Assembly (NCBI GenBank): GCA_022414725.1
Contig: CM039462.1
Coordinates: 44,301,990-44,365,989, forward strand
Source of the DNA: Microglena sp. YARC
Lineage: Eukaryota; Chlorophyta; Chlorophyceae; Chlamydomonadales; Chlamydomonadaceae
DNA: 64,000 bases
Direction of reading: 5' to 3'
This document shows positions 9,660-20,560 of this stretch, piece by piece. Position 1 is the stretch's first letter; every line of letters begins with the position of its first letter. The notes under the pieces were generated by a model. It searched no databases. It was not told the origin of the DNA and was given only the letters and a program-made list of their open reading frames with translations. The position numbers and the translations under genes were made by a program.

Positions 9660-9885
9660 TATGTGGTAGTGTTTATGTTGTGTTGCTGTTGTGTGTTTTA
9701 TGTGTTTGTGGCCTGTGGCGTTTGGATTGCGTGTTGTGTGCTTGTGTATGATGTGTTGCTGTTATGTGGTGTGTGTGTTGTGTGCCATGTTGGCATTGTG
9801 CTGGTGTTTGTGAGCTGTGTTGCTTGTGTGTGTGGTGTTGTTTTGGTGTGCGGTGTGTTGTGTTTGTGTGTGTACATATGAGTGT
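9660..9885. repeat. TGTGTTG-rich low-complexity tract
   Basis: Irregular TGTGTTGTG/GTGTGTTTATG repeats run for about 225 bp. The Cys/Val-rich frames through it are artefacts. Confidence 0.85.
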
Positions 9886-10239
9886 GTGCATAGTAAAAAG
9901 AGAAAATGTGACATGTGAGAGGGTCGACTGCGCCACACACATCTGAACTTGGACGTATGCCACTTGATCTCGTCACTTTCCTAATGTGGTGTCCATTACT
10001 GGATGGATGGGACACATGTAAATCACGGCTACGCACATCACTTCTCATACTCCTGCCTCCTGCGACACACCATCCTTTCATGCATTCGCGCTTCGCACCA
10101 CGTAGACATAATAGTAATGCCTTATACGAAGGCGTGAGGTGAGGGGCCAGCCGTGTGCTTGTACAAAACACGTATAGGCATGTCAAGAAAGTGTTACATT
10201 AAACCTCAGCAAATGAATCCGCGACAGCAGGACCATCTG

Positions 10240-10505
10240 CCTACTGTCCCGTTTTACGCAACGGATGAAGGTTTTTGGCGACTTCTTCAACGGGGGGGCC
10301 CCCAGTTTTACCCATTGTTCCCGTCCAACGACCGACCGACGCCGCCATCCATCCATGACATGATCGAAGCTGACAGCTCACCAACGGTTCGTAACTTAAC
10401 TCGCTCACGTTGCCAACCCTGTCACACGAGTATTTTAGCTCCCATCGCGATTCACCTTGCCAATTTGTAGCGTCGTTGCGACGTTGGCATATTTAAACTT
10501 GTTGA
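10240..10505 (+). repeat. GC-hairpin interspersed repeat, copy 2
   Basis: The copy carries CGGGGGGGCCCCCAGTTTTACCC, GACCGACCGACG, CGTAACTTAACTCGC, CGTTGCCAACC, then CCAATTTGTAGCGTCGTTGCGACG and CTTGTT. Landmarks are in the same order as at 6655-6890 and 57035-57250. Confidence 0.65.
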
Positions 10506-10589
10506 GCACCCTACACATAACTCAAAAACGAGAGCGAAAAATTCCAGGTTCACGTTGAAATGTTACTAATTTGCTGTGCATATCAATTT

Positions 10590-10905
10590 ATCAGAATTCA
10601 CATTGCATAGACATACATTACATTACATGTACATCATTAACAATTACGATATTACATCACATCACATCACCATCACATCTACCATCACATCAGCATCACA
10701 TCACATACACAATCACATACTCCTCACTCACACTCACTTCAGCTTCACTTCACGTTCACCTTTCAATCATTACATTACAGTTACATACTACTTCACATTA
10801 CATACATTACATTCACCATTACATTTAGCATCACATCACTTCCTTCACTTCATCACTCACATTACATTAACACATACATAATACCCATTGCATACATGTC
10901 ATTAC
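10590..10905. repeat. ACATT/ACATC microsatellite
   Basis: Pentanucleotide-based repeats (TTACAT, ATCACATC, CTTCACTT) run for about 315 bp. No coding content. Confidence 0.9.
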
Positions 10906-11149
10906 ATGTAAGAGTGCTACTGAAACGCGAGGTGTTTATGAGACTCTGTGCATTTAATAAAGAACACCCACGAAGCAAAAAAAGAAAAACATCACATCAG
11001 GGTTTGCCAAGGACAACCAAACCAAATCCAACCACCCGGTATTTGCTGTGTGAGTGATTCATAAGCGATAGATTTATATATGGGCAATGCAGTCTTAGGA
11101 CGCGTCGCAAGTGACCTGGATAATTGGTGAAGAATGTTGCTAATTAGAG

Positions 11150-11515
11150 CGACAGTGGCACCGGATATCGAGGTTAACGACGGCCAGAGGACAGTAGTGA
11201 AGGTTGCAATGAATCGAGGGGTTACGACAGGGCCAAGACCAGTTGAGTAAATGGCACTGGAATCCGCAGGGTTTAACGACAAGGGCCAGAGAACCAGTTA
11301 GTACAGGTGCACTGAATGAGGGTTAACGACAGGGCCAGTAGACCATTAGTTGACAGGTGGCACTGAATCGAGTGTAACGCAGGGGCCAGAGACCAGTTAG
11401 TGACAGGTAGGCACCGGAATCGAGGGTTAACGACAGGCCAGGACAGTTAGTGACAGGTGTGCAGCCCGGAATCGAAGGTAACGACGGGCCAGGACAGTTA
11501 GTGACAGATTTACAT
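11150..11515. repeat. About 65-bp tandem repeat with GTTAACGACAGGGCCAG
   Basis: Several units of ATCGAGGGTTAACGACAGGG, CCAGAGACCAGTTAGTGACA and GGTGGCAC(TG/CGG)A occur. Copies differ mainly by one-base gains and losses, so part of the variation may be sequencing error. Confidence 0.8.
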
Positions 11516-11639
11516 GCTGATCAGACAATCGACAACATGGACAAACAAAGACAATGGTGAGCTGGGACTCCGGGCTCCAGAAGAGGAGACTCCATAAGCA
11601 AATAACCACAAAAAAGCGTGTGCTCCTTGTCCCAGCCAT

Positions 11640-12110
11640 GATCAGTGGTGTTGATTGTGGTGGTGGCGATGTTTCTAAAATGGAGTGGTGGGCGGTATGA
11701 TGGGTGCTGGTTGTGATAATAATGTGTAGGTGGCACGGTGATAGTGGTGGTTGGCGGTGGTGATAATAATGATAGTGGTGGCCGTGATAGTGGTGTGGCT
11801 GTGTGATAATTTAATGCTAGTTCGGGGCAGGTGATATGGTGGTGGCGGTGGTGACAAAATGTAGTGGTTGCGGTGAAAGTGGTGGAGGTTGATAGTGGCG
11901 GTGCGGTGGTGATATTATGTAGTGTTGTGTGGATAGTGGTGTGGCGGTGGTGAAAATAATGATGGTGTGGGGTGTAGTTTGGTGGCGGTGGTGATAATAT
12001 GATATGGTGGCCGGTGATAGTGGTTGTGGTGATAGTGGTGATGGCTGTGTGATAATTTGGTTAGGTGTGGCGGGTGATCGAGTTGGTGAAGTGGTGGTGT
12101 TCTCATGCAA
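11640..12110. repeat. GGTGGTGATAGTGGTG minisatellite
   Basis: Trinucleotide-like GGT/GAT/AGT repeats run for about 470 bp. Frames on the minus strand give His/Thr/Pro-rich artefacts. Confidence 0.9.
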
Positions 12111-12724
12111 AAGGTCCATGTGTTGATACAGACAATTTTTTCTTGCCCCCCCCCCCTCCACACACACACACATTTAACCACCCACACACACGGACCATCA
12201 TATTCCGGACTGAATCCTTCAATCTATAGAATGCATTCCTAAGCCGACTGCTTTGTGGCTGACCCATTCTTGGCTATGGAGCTGGCTGGAAAGGCGGTGT
12301 AGCTCAAAGAGAAACAGTGGAGGTCTAGTCCATTAAATTATTTGGGCTTGGAAGGTCAATGTGGTTGAGCCATTGCAAGGGTCACTTAGGTTTTTGCTTC
12401 GGTGGGGCGTTCATGTCTTGCTCAAGACCAGGTCAGCTAGCTAGGGGTCCAGGTCGCTAGGGCCAAGTGCCAGGTCAGCTAGGCAGGTGCCAGGTCAGCT
12501 AGGCTCTCTCCCTAACCCTCCTAACACCTTCCCCGACAACTCCCTCCTCCTCCTCCCACCTCCACCCCTCCACACCCCACCCACCCCCCACCCTCTACCC
12601 ACCCTCCCCACCCTCCACCACTCCACCCCTCTCCACCCCCGTCACCCACCTGCCCCCCCCTCCCCACAACCAACTCCTCCTTCAAGGTCACTCAGGACCG
12701 CCACTTTGGGGGGCTTTTCTTGCT

Positions 12725-12915
12725 GCAATGACATTGATAGCGCCTGGTGGGGCATGGTATTAGGGCCCCGTCTTAGCGGTAGATAACAGGCTGCTACTTT
12801 ACTGGACTAGCTACATGGCGGTTGACACGACCGCGAACCTAAGCTACCCGTAGGATACGAACCAGCACACTTCGTTCGCTAGGAAAGTTCTGCATTGAGC
12901 TATTGTCCAACGGTA
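12725..12915 (-). mobile_element. tRNA-derived SINE, copy 3
   Basis: This copy has the same body as 8061-8250 (GATAGCGCCTGGTGG, then CAGGCTGCTACTTTACTGG, GGCGGTTGACA and the weak B-box part TACGAACCAGCAC). Many one-base deletions relative to the other copies suggest decay or low-quality sequence. Confidence 0.65.
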
Positions 12916-13164
12916 TGTTGCTGCAAGTTATGGCTCTGCTTTACTTGCTATTTAGGTCGCACTACCAAGCACCTGCAGTTCAGCAGAATAAACAGGTCGA
13001 ATTCAATATTACATCTACAATGCATGAAGCATCTCATAAGCAACAAATCCTTTTGCATGCAGCAAAAAAGAAGCACAAACACACTGTACCTCAACTCCGG
13101 TTGCGTCATTACTTGTTTCCACACAATGTCAGCAACCTTCCCGTGCCGGTCAGCTGGCCTCGTC

Positions 13165-15240
13165 TCCACACCCTCCTCCCCTTCTCACCCACAATCCTCC
13201 CGCCTTCTCCTAATCCACCTCCCCCTTCTTCCCAACCCTCCACCTCCTCCCCCACCTCACCTTCCTCTCACCCCACACCCCTTCTCAATGGTCATCATAC
13301 CGTCACTTCGTGGCGTCCATTATTCTTGCCGCCAAGCAACATGCTTTCTTTTCCTCACTTGATTTGTGACTTGACTTATTACTGACTTGATTTGATTGAT
13401 TGACGATTTGACTTGACTTGACTTCGATTTGACTTTGAACTTGATTTGACTTCGAATCGAATTGATTACCTGGCTTAACTTGACTTTAACCTTTACCTTA
13501 CCTAACCTTACCACCTTACCTAACCTTACCTTACCTTTTACTTACCTTACCTACCTTACCTTACCTTACCTACCTTACCTTACCTTACCTACCTTACCCT
13601 TACCTTCTTACCGCCTCCTGCATTACCTACCTTTAACCTACCTTACCTTACCTTACCTTACACTTACCTTTACCTTACCTTTACCACGCTTTAACCTTAA
13701 CTTACCTTACCTTACCTACCTTACCTTACTTTACCTTAATTTACTACCTTACTACCTCACCTTACCATACCTTACCATACCTGACTTACCTTACTTACCT
13801 TACCTTACCTTACCCTTACCTTACCTTACTTACCTTTACCTTACCTTTACCAATACCTTAACTACTTAACTTAACTCGTCTCCAACACCCCTTTCCTCCC
13901 TCCCCATCAATCCTCCGCCTCCTCCTAACCACCCTCCCCCCTTCTCCACCTCCCCACCTCCTCCCACCTCCCCCTCTCTTACCCACCCCAAACCCCCTTC
14001 CAATGTTTCACTCATAGCCGTCACTTCGGTGGGCGTCATTATCTGCTGCCAAGGCCAACATGCTTCTTTTCCTAAACTTGATTTGATTGACTTGATACTT
14101 GACTTGATTGATTTGACTTGGACTTACTTGTTTGACTTGACTTGACTTCGATTGACTTGAACTTGATTTTGACTTTCGAATTGAATTGAATTACTTTGTT
14201 AACTTACTTACCTTCCTTACCTAACCTTACCTACCTTTACCTAAATCTACCTTACCTTACCTTACCTTACTCTTCCTTACCTTACCTACCTTACCCTTAC
14301 CTTACCTTACCTAACCTTACCTTACTTACCTTACCGTTACTACCTTACCTACCTACCTTCCTACCTTTACACATACCTTACCATTACCTTACCTTACCTT
14401 CCTTACTCTTACCTACCTTAACCTTACCTACCTTACACTACCTTACATTACCTTACCAACCTTACTTACCTTACTTACCTACCTTTAAACTTTAACTTAA
14501 CTTAATATTAAATCTACCTCCACACTCCTCCTCCCTTCTCACCACATATCCTCGCCCGCCTTCCTCCTAACACCCTCCCCCTTCCCCACCCTCCCACTTC
14601 CTCCCACCTCCCCCCTCCTTCTCACCCCCAAACCCCCTTCCAATGGTCATCATACCGTCACTTTCGGGCCGTCATTATCTGCTGCCAAGCAATAGCTTTC
14701 GTTTCCTAGACTGATTTGACTTGACTTGACTTGATGACTTGACTTTATTTGACTTACTTGACTTGGATTTCGATTACTTGATTCGCATTTGACTTTTGAA
14801 CTTATTTTGACTTCGAATTGAATTTGATTACCTGGCTTAACTTGACTTACTTACCTACCTAACCCTTACCTAACCTTACCTAACCATTACCTTACATTAC
14901 CTTACCTTACTTACCTTACCTTACCTAACTTTACTTACCTACTTACTTAACCTTACCTTACCTTACTTTACCTTACCTTAACCTTACCCTTACCTACCTT
15001 ACTTACCTTACCTCTCTCATCCTACCTTACCTTACCTTACCATACCTTACTTACCTTACCTTACCTTATCCTTACCTTACTACTTACCTTACCTTAACCT
15101 TCACTTACCTTACCATACTCTTACATACACTTACTACCTTACTTAACCTTACCTTACCTACTTAACCTTACCTTACCTTACCTTCACCTTACCTTACTTA
15201 ACCTTACCATACCTTACTTTACCTTATCTCATCGTTCTTT
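13165..15240. repeat. Three-copy higher-order repeat (about 640-710 bp unit) with TTACC satellite
   Basis: Each unit has four parts in order: a C-rich tract starting CTCCACACCCTCCTCC; a unique-looking segment with ATGGTCATCATACCGTCACTT and CTGCCAAGCAACATGC; a GACTTGACTTGATTTGA stretch; and a long TTACC/TTACCTACC satellite. Units start near 13168, 13879 and 14518. Indels between units are frequent. Confidence 0.85.
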
Positions 15241-15244
15241 ACTT

Positions 15245-15735
15245 TAGTTTTAACTTACTTTTACTTTTGCTTTGCTTACTTTGCTTTGCTTTGCTTTGCT
15301 TTTGCTTGCTTTGCTTTGCTTGCTTTGCTCTTGCTTGCTTTGCTTCTGCTTTTGCTTTGCTTCTTCTGCTTTGCTTTTCTTTCTTCTTCTTTGCTTTGCT
15401 TTGCTTTGCTTTGGTCTTGGATGCTTGGCTTTTGCTTTGCTTTGCTTTCTTTGCTTTGCTTGCTTTGCTTTGCTGCTTTGCTTGCTTTGCTTTGCTTTTG
15501 CTTGCTTTGCTTTGCTTGCTTGCTTTGCTTTGCTTTTGCTTGTATTTATACTTTGCTTGCTTTTGCTTTGGCTTTGCTTTTGCTTGGCTTGCATTGCTTT
15601 AGCTTGCTTTGCTTGCTTTGCTTTGCTTTGCTTTGGCTTTGCTTGCTTTGCTTTGCTTTGCTTGCTTTTCTTTGCTTTGCTTTGCTTCTGCTTTGCTTAA
15701 GCTTTGCTTTGCTTTCTTTGCTTGCTTTCTGCTTG
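15245..15735. repeat. TTTGC pentanucleotide satellite
   Basis: CTTTG/GCTTT units run for about 490 bp. All six frames stay open as Leu/Cys/Phe-rich or Lys/Ser/Gln-rich low-complexity products, which I reject as genes. Confidence 0.95.
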
Positions 15736-16205
15736 TTAAGGTGCACCACTGCACCTGCAGTGTTGTGAAAGTACACCCACCTCTGGCTCCACCATATCCA
15801 TTAAGCGACTACTTTACTTGGTTCTCGTCTGTTTATGTAGTTGCACCACCGCCAACCTACCAGGTGCTGTGTGAAGTGAACTATCTCATCCTGTGTGGTT
15901 CGCTACTTACTTTACTTTCTTTGATTTGTTATTTAGGTGTTGAAGGAAAACCTCGTCCCTGCTTCACTTCACTTTTACTTTACTTAATCTTTGCTTAATT
16001 GCGTTGCTTGCTTAGCTTTGCTGTACTTTTACGATATGCAACACCGACTGCACGGGTGGAGTGAACCCCACCTGGCTCACCAAGGCCACATTAAGCGACT
16101 TACCTTTCTTTGTTTGCTTTGCTTCTGTTTTGTAGTGTGGCACCACCAGCACCTCAGTGATGTGAGTGATAACTACCTCATCCCTGGCTCTAACCATGGA
16201 TGCGG
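15736..16205. repeat. Two diverged copies of a unit of about 290 bp
   Basis: 15740-15910 and 16030-16200 share GTGCACCAC(TG)CACC, TCTGGCTC/CTGGCTCACC, CATTAAGCGACT, then TGTAGTTG/GGCACCACC, CAGTGATGTGA and ACTACCTCATCC. No reading frame is conserved between them. Confidence 0.6.
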
Positions 16206-16830
16206 CTCTCCTTCTTGCTCCGGAGCTTTCATCTTTCTCGTCCAGTGCTAGTGGGAATCTTTGTGTTGCAAGCCGTACTTGTCGGATGTCATTTGGAGAG
16301 ATCCAGGTGGTGGCTGGTGGGTGGGTGCGGATGCAGGGAGGGTACAGTGCTGGTGGCTGGGTGGTTTTGTAAGGTGGGGCCTGTACAGTGGGCTGGTGGC
16401 TGGGTGGAGTTGTACAGCGGACGGTACATGTGGCTGGGTGCTGTGGCGTAGTGTTTTTTCTGAAGCCTTTCTGTTATGTCAGTGCTGGTGGAAATCCGAG
16501 CGCAATCCTAAATTCAATTCCCACCCGATGCCAGAAGCTGAGCACCCGGAATCTAACATTGATCTGGTTCTGCTAGGTAGCTCAAATTCTATCTCACGCC
16601 CGTGCAAGGCATAACAATTTCCCTTTTTCGATTTCCACGCGATGACCTGAAGCTGAGCCTCCTGACTTGACATTGACATGTCACCGCAACAATTTCCATT
16701 CTCAGTTTTCATCAATTGACATGAATGCTGAGCACCCTGACGAGCGCAACCCACTTATCTATGAATCTAGACAATGAATTTCTTCTGCATGGGTTTCTCT
16801 ATTCTACCTCATGCCCATGGCAAAGCGCCA
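16206..16830. other. No gene supported; borders the assembly gap
   Basis: Short GGGTGGTTTTGTAAGG-like duplications occur at 16315-16440. At 16495-16750 there are loosely repeated CCCGATGCCAGAAGCTGAGC, CGCGATGACCTGAAGCTGAGC and GACATGAATGCTGAGCACC segments about 120 bp apart. These may be an old tandem repeat. Confidence 0.5.
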
Positions 16831-17830
16831 NNNNNNNNNNNNNNNNNNNNNNNNNNNNNNNNNNNNNNNNNNNNNNNNNNNNNNNNNNNNNNNNNNNNNN
16901 NNNNNNNNNNNNNNNNNNNNNNNNNNNNNNNNNNNNNNNNNNNNNNNNNNNNNNNNNNNNNNNNNNNNNNNNNNNNNNNNNNNNNNNNNNNNNNNNNNNN
17001 NNNNNNNNNNNNNNNNNNNNNNNNNNNNNNNNNNNNNNNNNNNNNNNNNNNNNNNNNNNNNNNNNNNNNNNNNNNNNNNNNNNNNNNNNNNNNNNNNNNN
17101 NNNNNNNNNNNNNNNNNNNNNNNNNNNNNNNNNNNNNNNNNNNNNNNNNNNNNNNNNNNNNNNNNNNNNNNNNNNNNNNNNNNNNNNNNNNNNNNNNNNN
17201 NNNNNNNNNNNNNNNNNNNNNNNNNNNNNNNNNNNNNNNNNNNNNNNNNNNNNNNNNNNNNNNNNNNNNNNNNNNNNNNNNNNNNNNNNNNNNNNNNNNN
17301 NNNNNNNNNNNNNNNNNNNNNNNNNNNNNNNNNNNNNNNNNNNNNNNNNNNNNNNNNNNNNNNNNNNNNNNNNNNNNNNNNNNNNNNNNNNNNNNNNNNN
17401 NNNNNNNNNNNNNNNNNNNNNNNNNNNNNNNNNNNNNNNNNNNNNNNNNNNNNNNNNNNNNNNNNNNNNNNNNNNNNNNNNNNNNNNNNNNNNNNNNNNN
17501 NNNNNNNNNNNNNNNNNNNNNNNNNNNNNNNNNNNNNNNNNNNNNNNNNNNNNNNNNNNNNNNNNNNNNNNNNNNNNNNNNNNNNNNNNNNNNNNNNNNN
17601 NNNNNNNNNNNNNNNNNNNNNNNNNNNNNNNNNNNNNNNNNNNNNNNNNNNNNNNNNNNNNNNNNNNNNNNNNNNNNNNNNNNNNNNNNNNNNNNNNNNN
17701 NNNNNNNNNNNNNNNNNNNNNNNNNNNNNNNNNNNNNNNNNNNNNNNNNNNNNNNNNNNNNNNNNNNNNNNNNNNNNNNNNNNNNNNNNNNNNNNNNNNN
17801 NNNNNNNNNNNNNNNNNNNNNNNNNNNNNN
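16831..17830. other. Assembly gap of exactly 1,000 N
   Basis: The round size points to a nominal gap length, so the true distance is unknown. Frames reported across it are meaningless. Confidence 1.
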
Positions 17831-20336
17831 AAATAGAGAGAGATACCATTGGCCTGGAGTGCTCCGTCTCATCAGACATGGCTCTACACCACAAGCCTGA
17901 GCGCAGGCCATCAGCGTCCTGACACCCGGACAATGACCTCGCTTGATGACCCATGGTAAAGCTGGAACGGCCTACACCATGGTCCCCATCATTTGGCTCC
18001 AGCAAGGAAAGTCCAAAGTTGGAAGAACGTCTCACACCTCTCTTCCTCCTCCTCCACCTCCTCTCACTCCACCTTTCCTCCACTCCCCCCTCCACCCTGC
18101 TCCAAAGCCTCCCTCTCGCACTCCCCCTCCTCCATCCTCCCTACATTCGCCCTTTCTTCCGCCCAATCTCCACCACCACTTCCCGCTCGCTCTTCTTCTC
18201 TCCACCTCCACCTCCTTCTGCCATCTGAATAATGAAAACTTCCACCTACCCCTGTCCAAATGAAGCAAATATGCTCCACCTCAAAAAACCCAATTAGAAG
18301 AAAGAAAGATCCATAGACAAATAACACACAGCCCCGTTTACATGCTGGAACGTGTGGGTGGAATATGGGCCCATACATCAGTGTCTGTTCTAGCCGCTAC
18401 GCCACCAACCTTGCAATTTGAGGCACCCCAAAGTACTTAATCCCTATTCCCCACCCAACTTGCCCGCCACCGCAGGATGATCTTCCCACGGGTTTTTCAT
18501 TTCCAGAGGTTTCCTTGGACCAACCTTACTACCGCCTGCAAACACCACAGACACGGACAAAATCTCTGCTAGCACCCCAGGAATTCCCCACCAAAGAGCC
18601 CCTAGACCTGGCGAAACAGTCCCAAGAAACCTGCCAAAAACATGGGCAGAATGTGCAAAGCAAGCTGGCTTCAACTATACCCGCGGCATCCTTGCCACCC
18701 AACCCAACTCCCAGGAAAACCAGGTCACAACTAAAAAGACAAACTGGCAGATTGCAAACCAAAATTCCTTGGCGCACCTGAACTAAAATGCAGATGCCAG
18801 CCCTAACCCACAATTGTTACCACAGTGTCAATCATTGCCCTTCAGACAACAATGCATGCCCATGCCAACAGCACCCAAGCAGCCAGTAAACGCCTGCCAA
18901 AACCCCTCCCCAACAACCAAGAGTGCAAACAAAAACCTGCCACCCTACACACCAGTTGGCATCACAGACTTCCACCCATCACCCCCCTCCTCAACCAGAT
19001 GACTTTGAACCTGATGAACATACCTAAACAACAGTAATGCATGTAGGCTCAGTTTTCCAGTCCCTAGTAAAGGAACTCACCATGGACAACTACCCACTAG
19101 TTGAAGCTTTATCACCAATCCTGGAAAAAAATATGCACAAATCGCACCGTCCCCACCTCAACTCCTGGTCAACATGTTCAGACCCCACATGTACGCAGCT
19201 GCATCACAGCATTTTTTTGCACTCTACCCATCCCATCATATCCGCTACCCAATTCAGTCTGGTCAACAACAGACAATGCGGCAAACACCCAGCCTCCATC
19301 ATTTGCCCCCTCCTTCTGCACACAAAAGGTTTTGCCACTCTAAGTCCACCAGTAATGACACCTGTCCCCACACATTCAAGGACGCACTCAAATGGACATC
19401 TTGTCTCCAAGATGCCTTGTTTAATGCAATACCTCCATTGGCAATCAGCAGACAGCGCCGCAAATACTCTCTTCCTACAATCAACCAGATTCAGAGTTGA
19501 TAATGAACCCAGTCCATTTTTCTCATCTATATTGATGAGATCATTCCTTGCCTGGAACCACCAAAGACTATTTCATCGCTCAACATGTTCCCAACTGAGT
19601 TCACCCCCGTCCTACTCCTGACTGTGGGATGACTTCCACCAGTGCATCACCAGAGGCTCAAGGCCAAGATGGATTCTACCAAGTGCCATACCTTCCCAGG
19701 CATCCAAGCACAGGACCGCAGCAGGGCCCAGCATAATGTGCACTAGCACAATATCTATTACAATGATAAATAACCTTATCACAGGGGGGAAATATCCAGC
19801 GCTTGTGGCTTCCAGATTGAATACTGAACTTCACAACATAGGTGGCCGGCCTGGCCACTAGAACGGTTACTATGCTAACTCACAGACCAAGCAACACTTT
19901 ATAGATGATAATGGAAGTAGCGGTCATAATGGGTCCTTCGTACAGACTGACAGTTATGACGCCATGCGGGGATGTCATACGCTTAAAAATGTTTTTACCT
20001 GCATTTGGCCCAATAACATGATTGCCAACCCAAGCTTCTTCGCTCTGCTGAACATTGCTGCACCTTCTGCAGCTTCGCACAGCTGGATCCAGTTCTATTT
20101 TGATAATAGATGACCTGTACTGCCACTGCGCCCTGTTCTCTCCCTGAGTGTAACTTGCTACATGCTTTAAAAAGCCAAGCACCACTGCTATGATTCAGAA
20201 TTTGCAAGTCAGAAAAGCCTTTGCCCTTGTGCTTCCACAAGCACCAGATATTTATTCACTCTAGCCTCTCGCTTCCCTAGAACCTCCTAATTCCAGGAAT
20301 TCTTGTACATCAAGAATACCAGGAAATTGGGGGGGA
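17831..20336 (+). mobile_element. Decayed internal part of an LTR-type retroelement
   Basis: The assignment rests on the right end: a polypurine tract AAATTGGGGGGGA at 20324-20336 directly before TGTTATT, as expected 5' of a 3' LTR. A stem-loop at 20293-20323 precedes the tract and recurs before the second such end at 61639. Internal plus-strand frames (for example 19037-19621 and 19174-19500) are Pro/Ser/His-rich and broken by stops. I recognise no reverse transcriptase, integrase or protease motif, so the class is undecided. The left part is cut by the assembly gap. Confidence 0.45.
20293..20323 (+). promoter_or_regulatory. Stem-loop before polypurine tract, element 1
   Basis: Arms CCAGGAATTCTTG and CAAGAATACCAGG enclose a 5-nt loop. 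The equivalent hairpin at 61596-61626 has the loop-closing pair changed from G-C to C-G. Confidence 0.6.
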
Positions 20337-20560
20337 TGTTATTGAACGCGGGTCTCGGCTAGCAGCTAGAGTGTCTTGGGGCACAGGCCCTTCCTGGAAG
20401 CTTCCCATAGTAGTGGCCTCCGCCGTTTAGGGCCGGCACCTACGCGGCGGCAGTACCCTGAGGTACTGTTCGCCCTTTCCGTTTCTTATACCTAGCTTGC
20501 GCCTGGCATGCTAATAGCGAATGTAAGCTTAGGCGCCTTTCGACCATTTTCCTTGTGTCA
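20337..20560 (+). mobile_element. Probable 3' LTR, element 1 (right end not set)
   Basis: It starts TGTTATTGAACGCGGGTC immediately after the polypurine tract. GCACCTACGCGGCGGCAG and CCCTGAGGTACTG parallel GCCGGTACCCTAAGGTGC in the element at 61639. I cannot fix the 3' boundary or a target-site duplication. Confidence 0.4.

Noticed and set aside
15250..15776. Leu/Cys/Phe-rich and Lys/Gln/Ser-rich frames
   Set aside because: TTTGC satellite; all six frames are open.
16725..18095. Several long frames across 16.8-17.9 kb
   Set aside because: They consist of the 1,000-N gap.
19037..19621. Pro/Ser-rich frame considered as a retroelement gag
   Set aside because: No zinc knuckle, protease or polymerase motif; neighbouring frames are equally open. 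Kept only as part of the decayed element.
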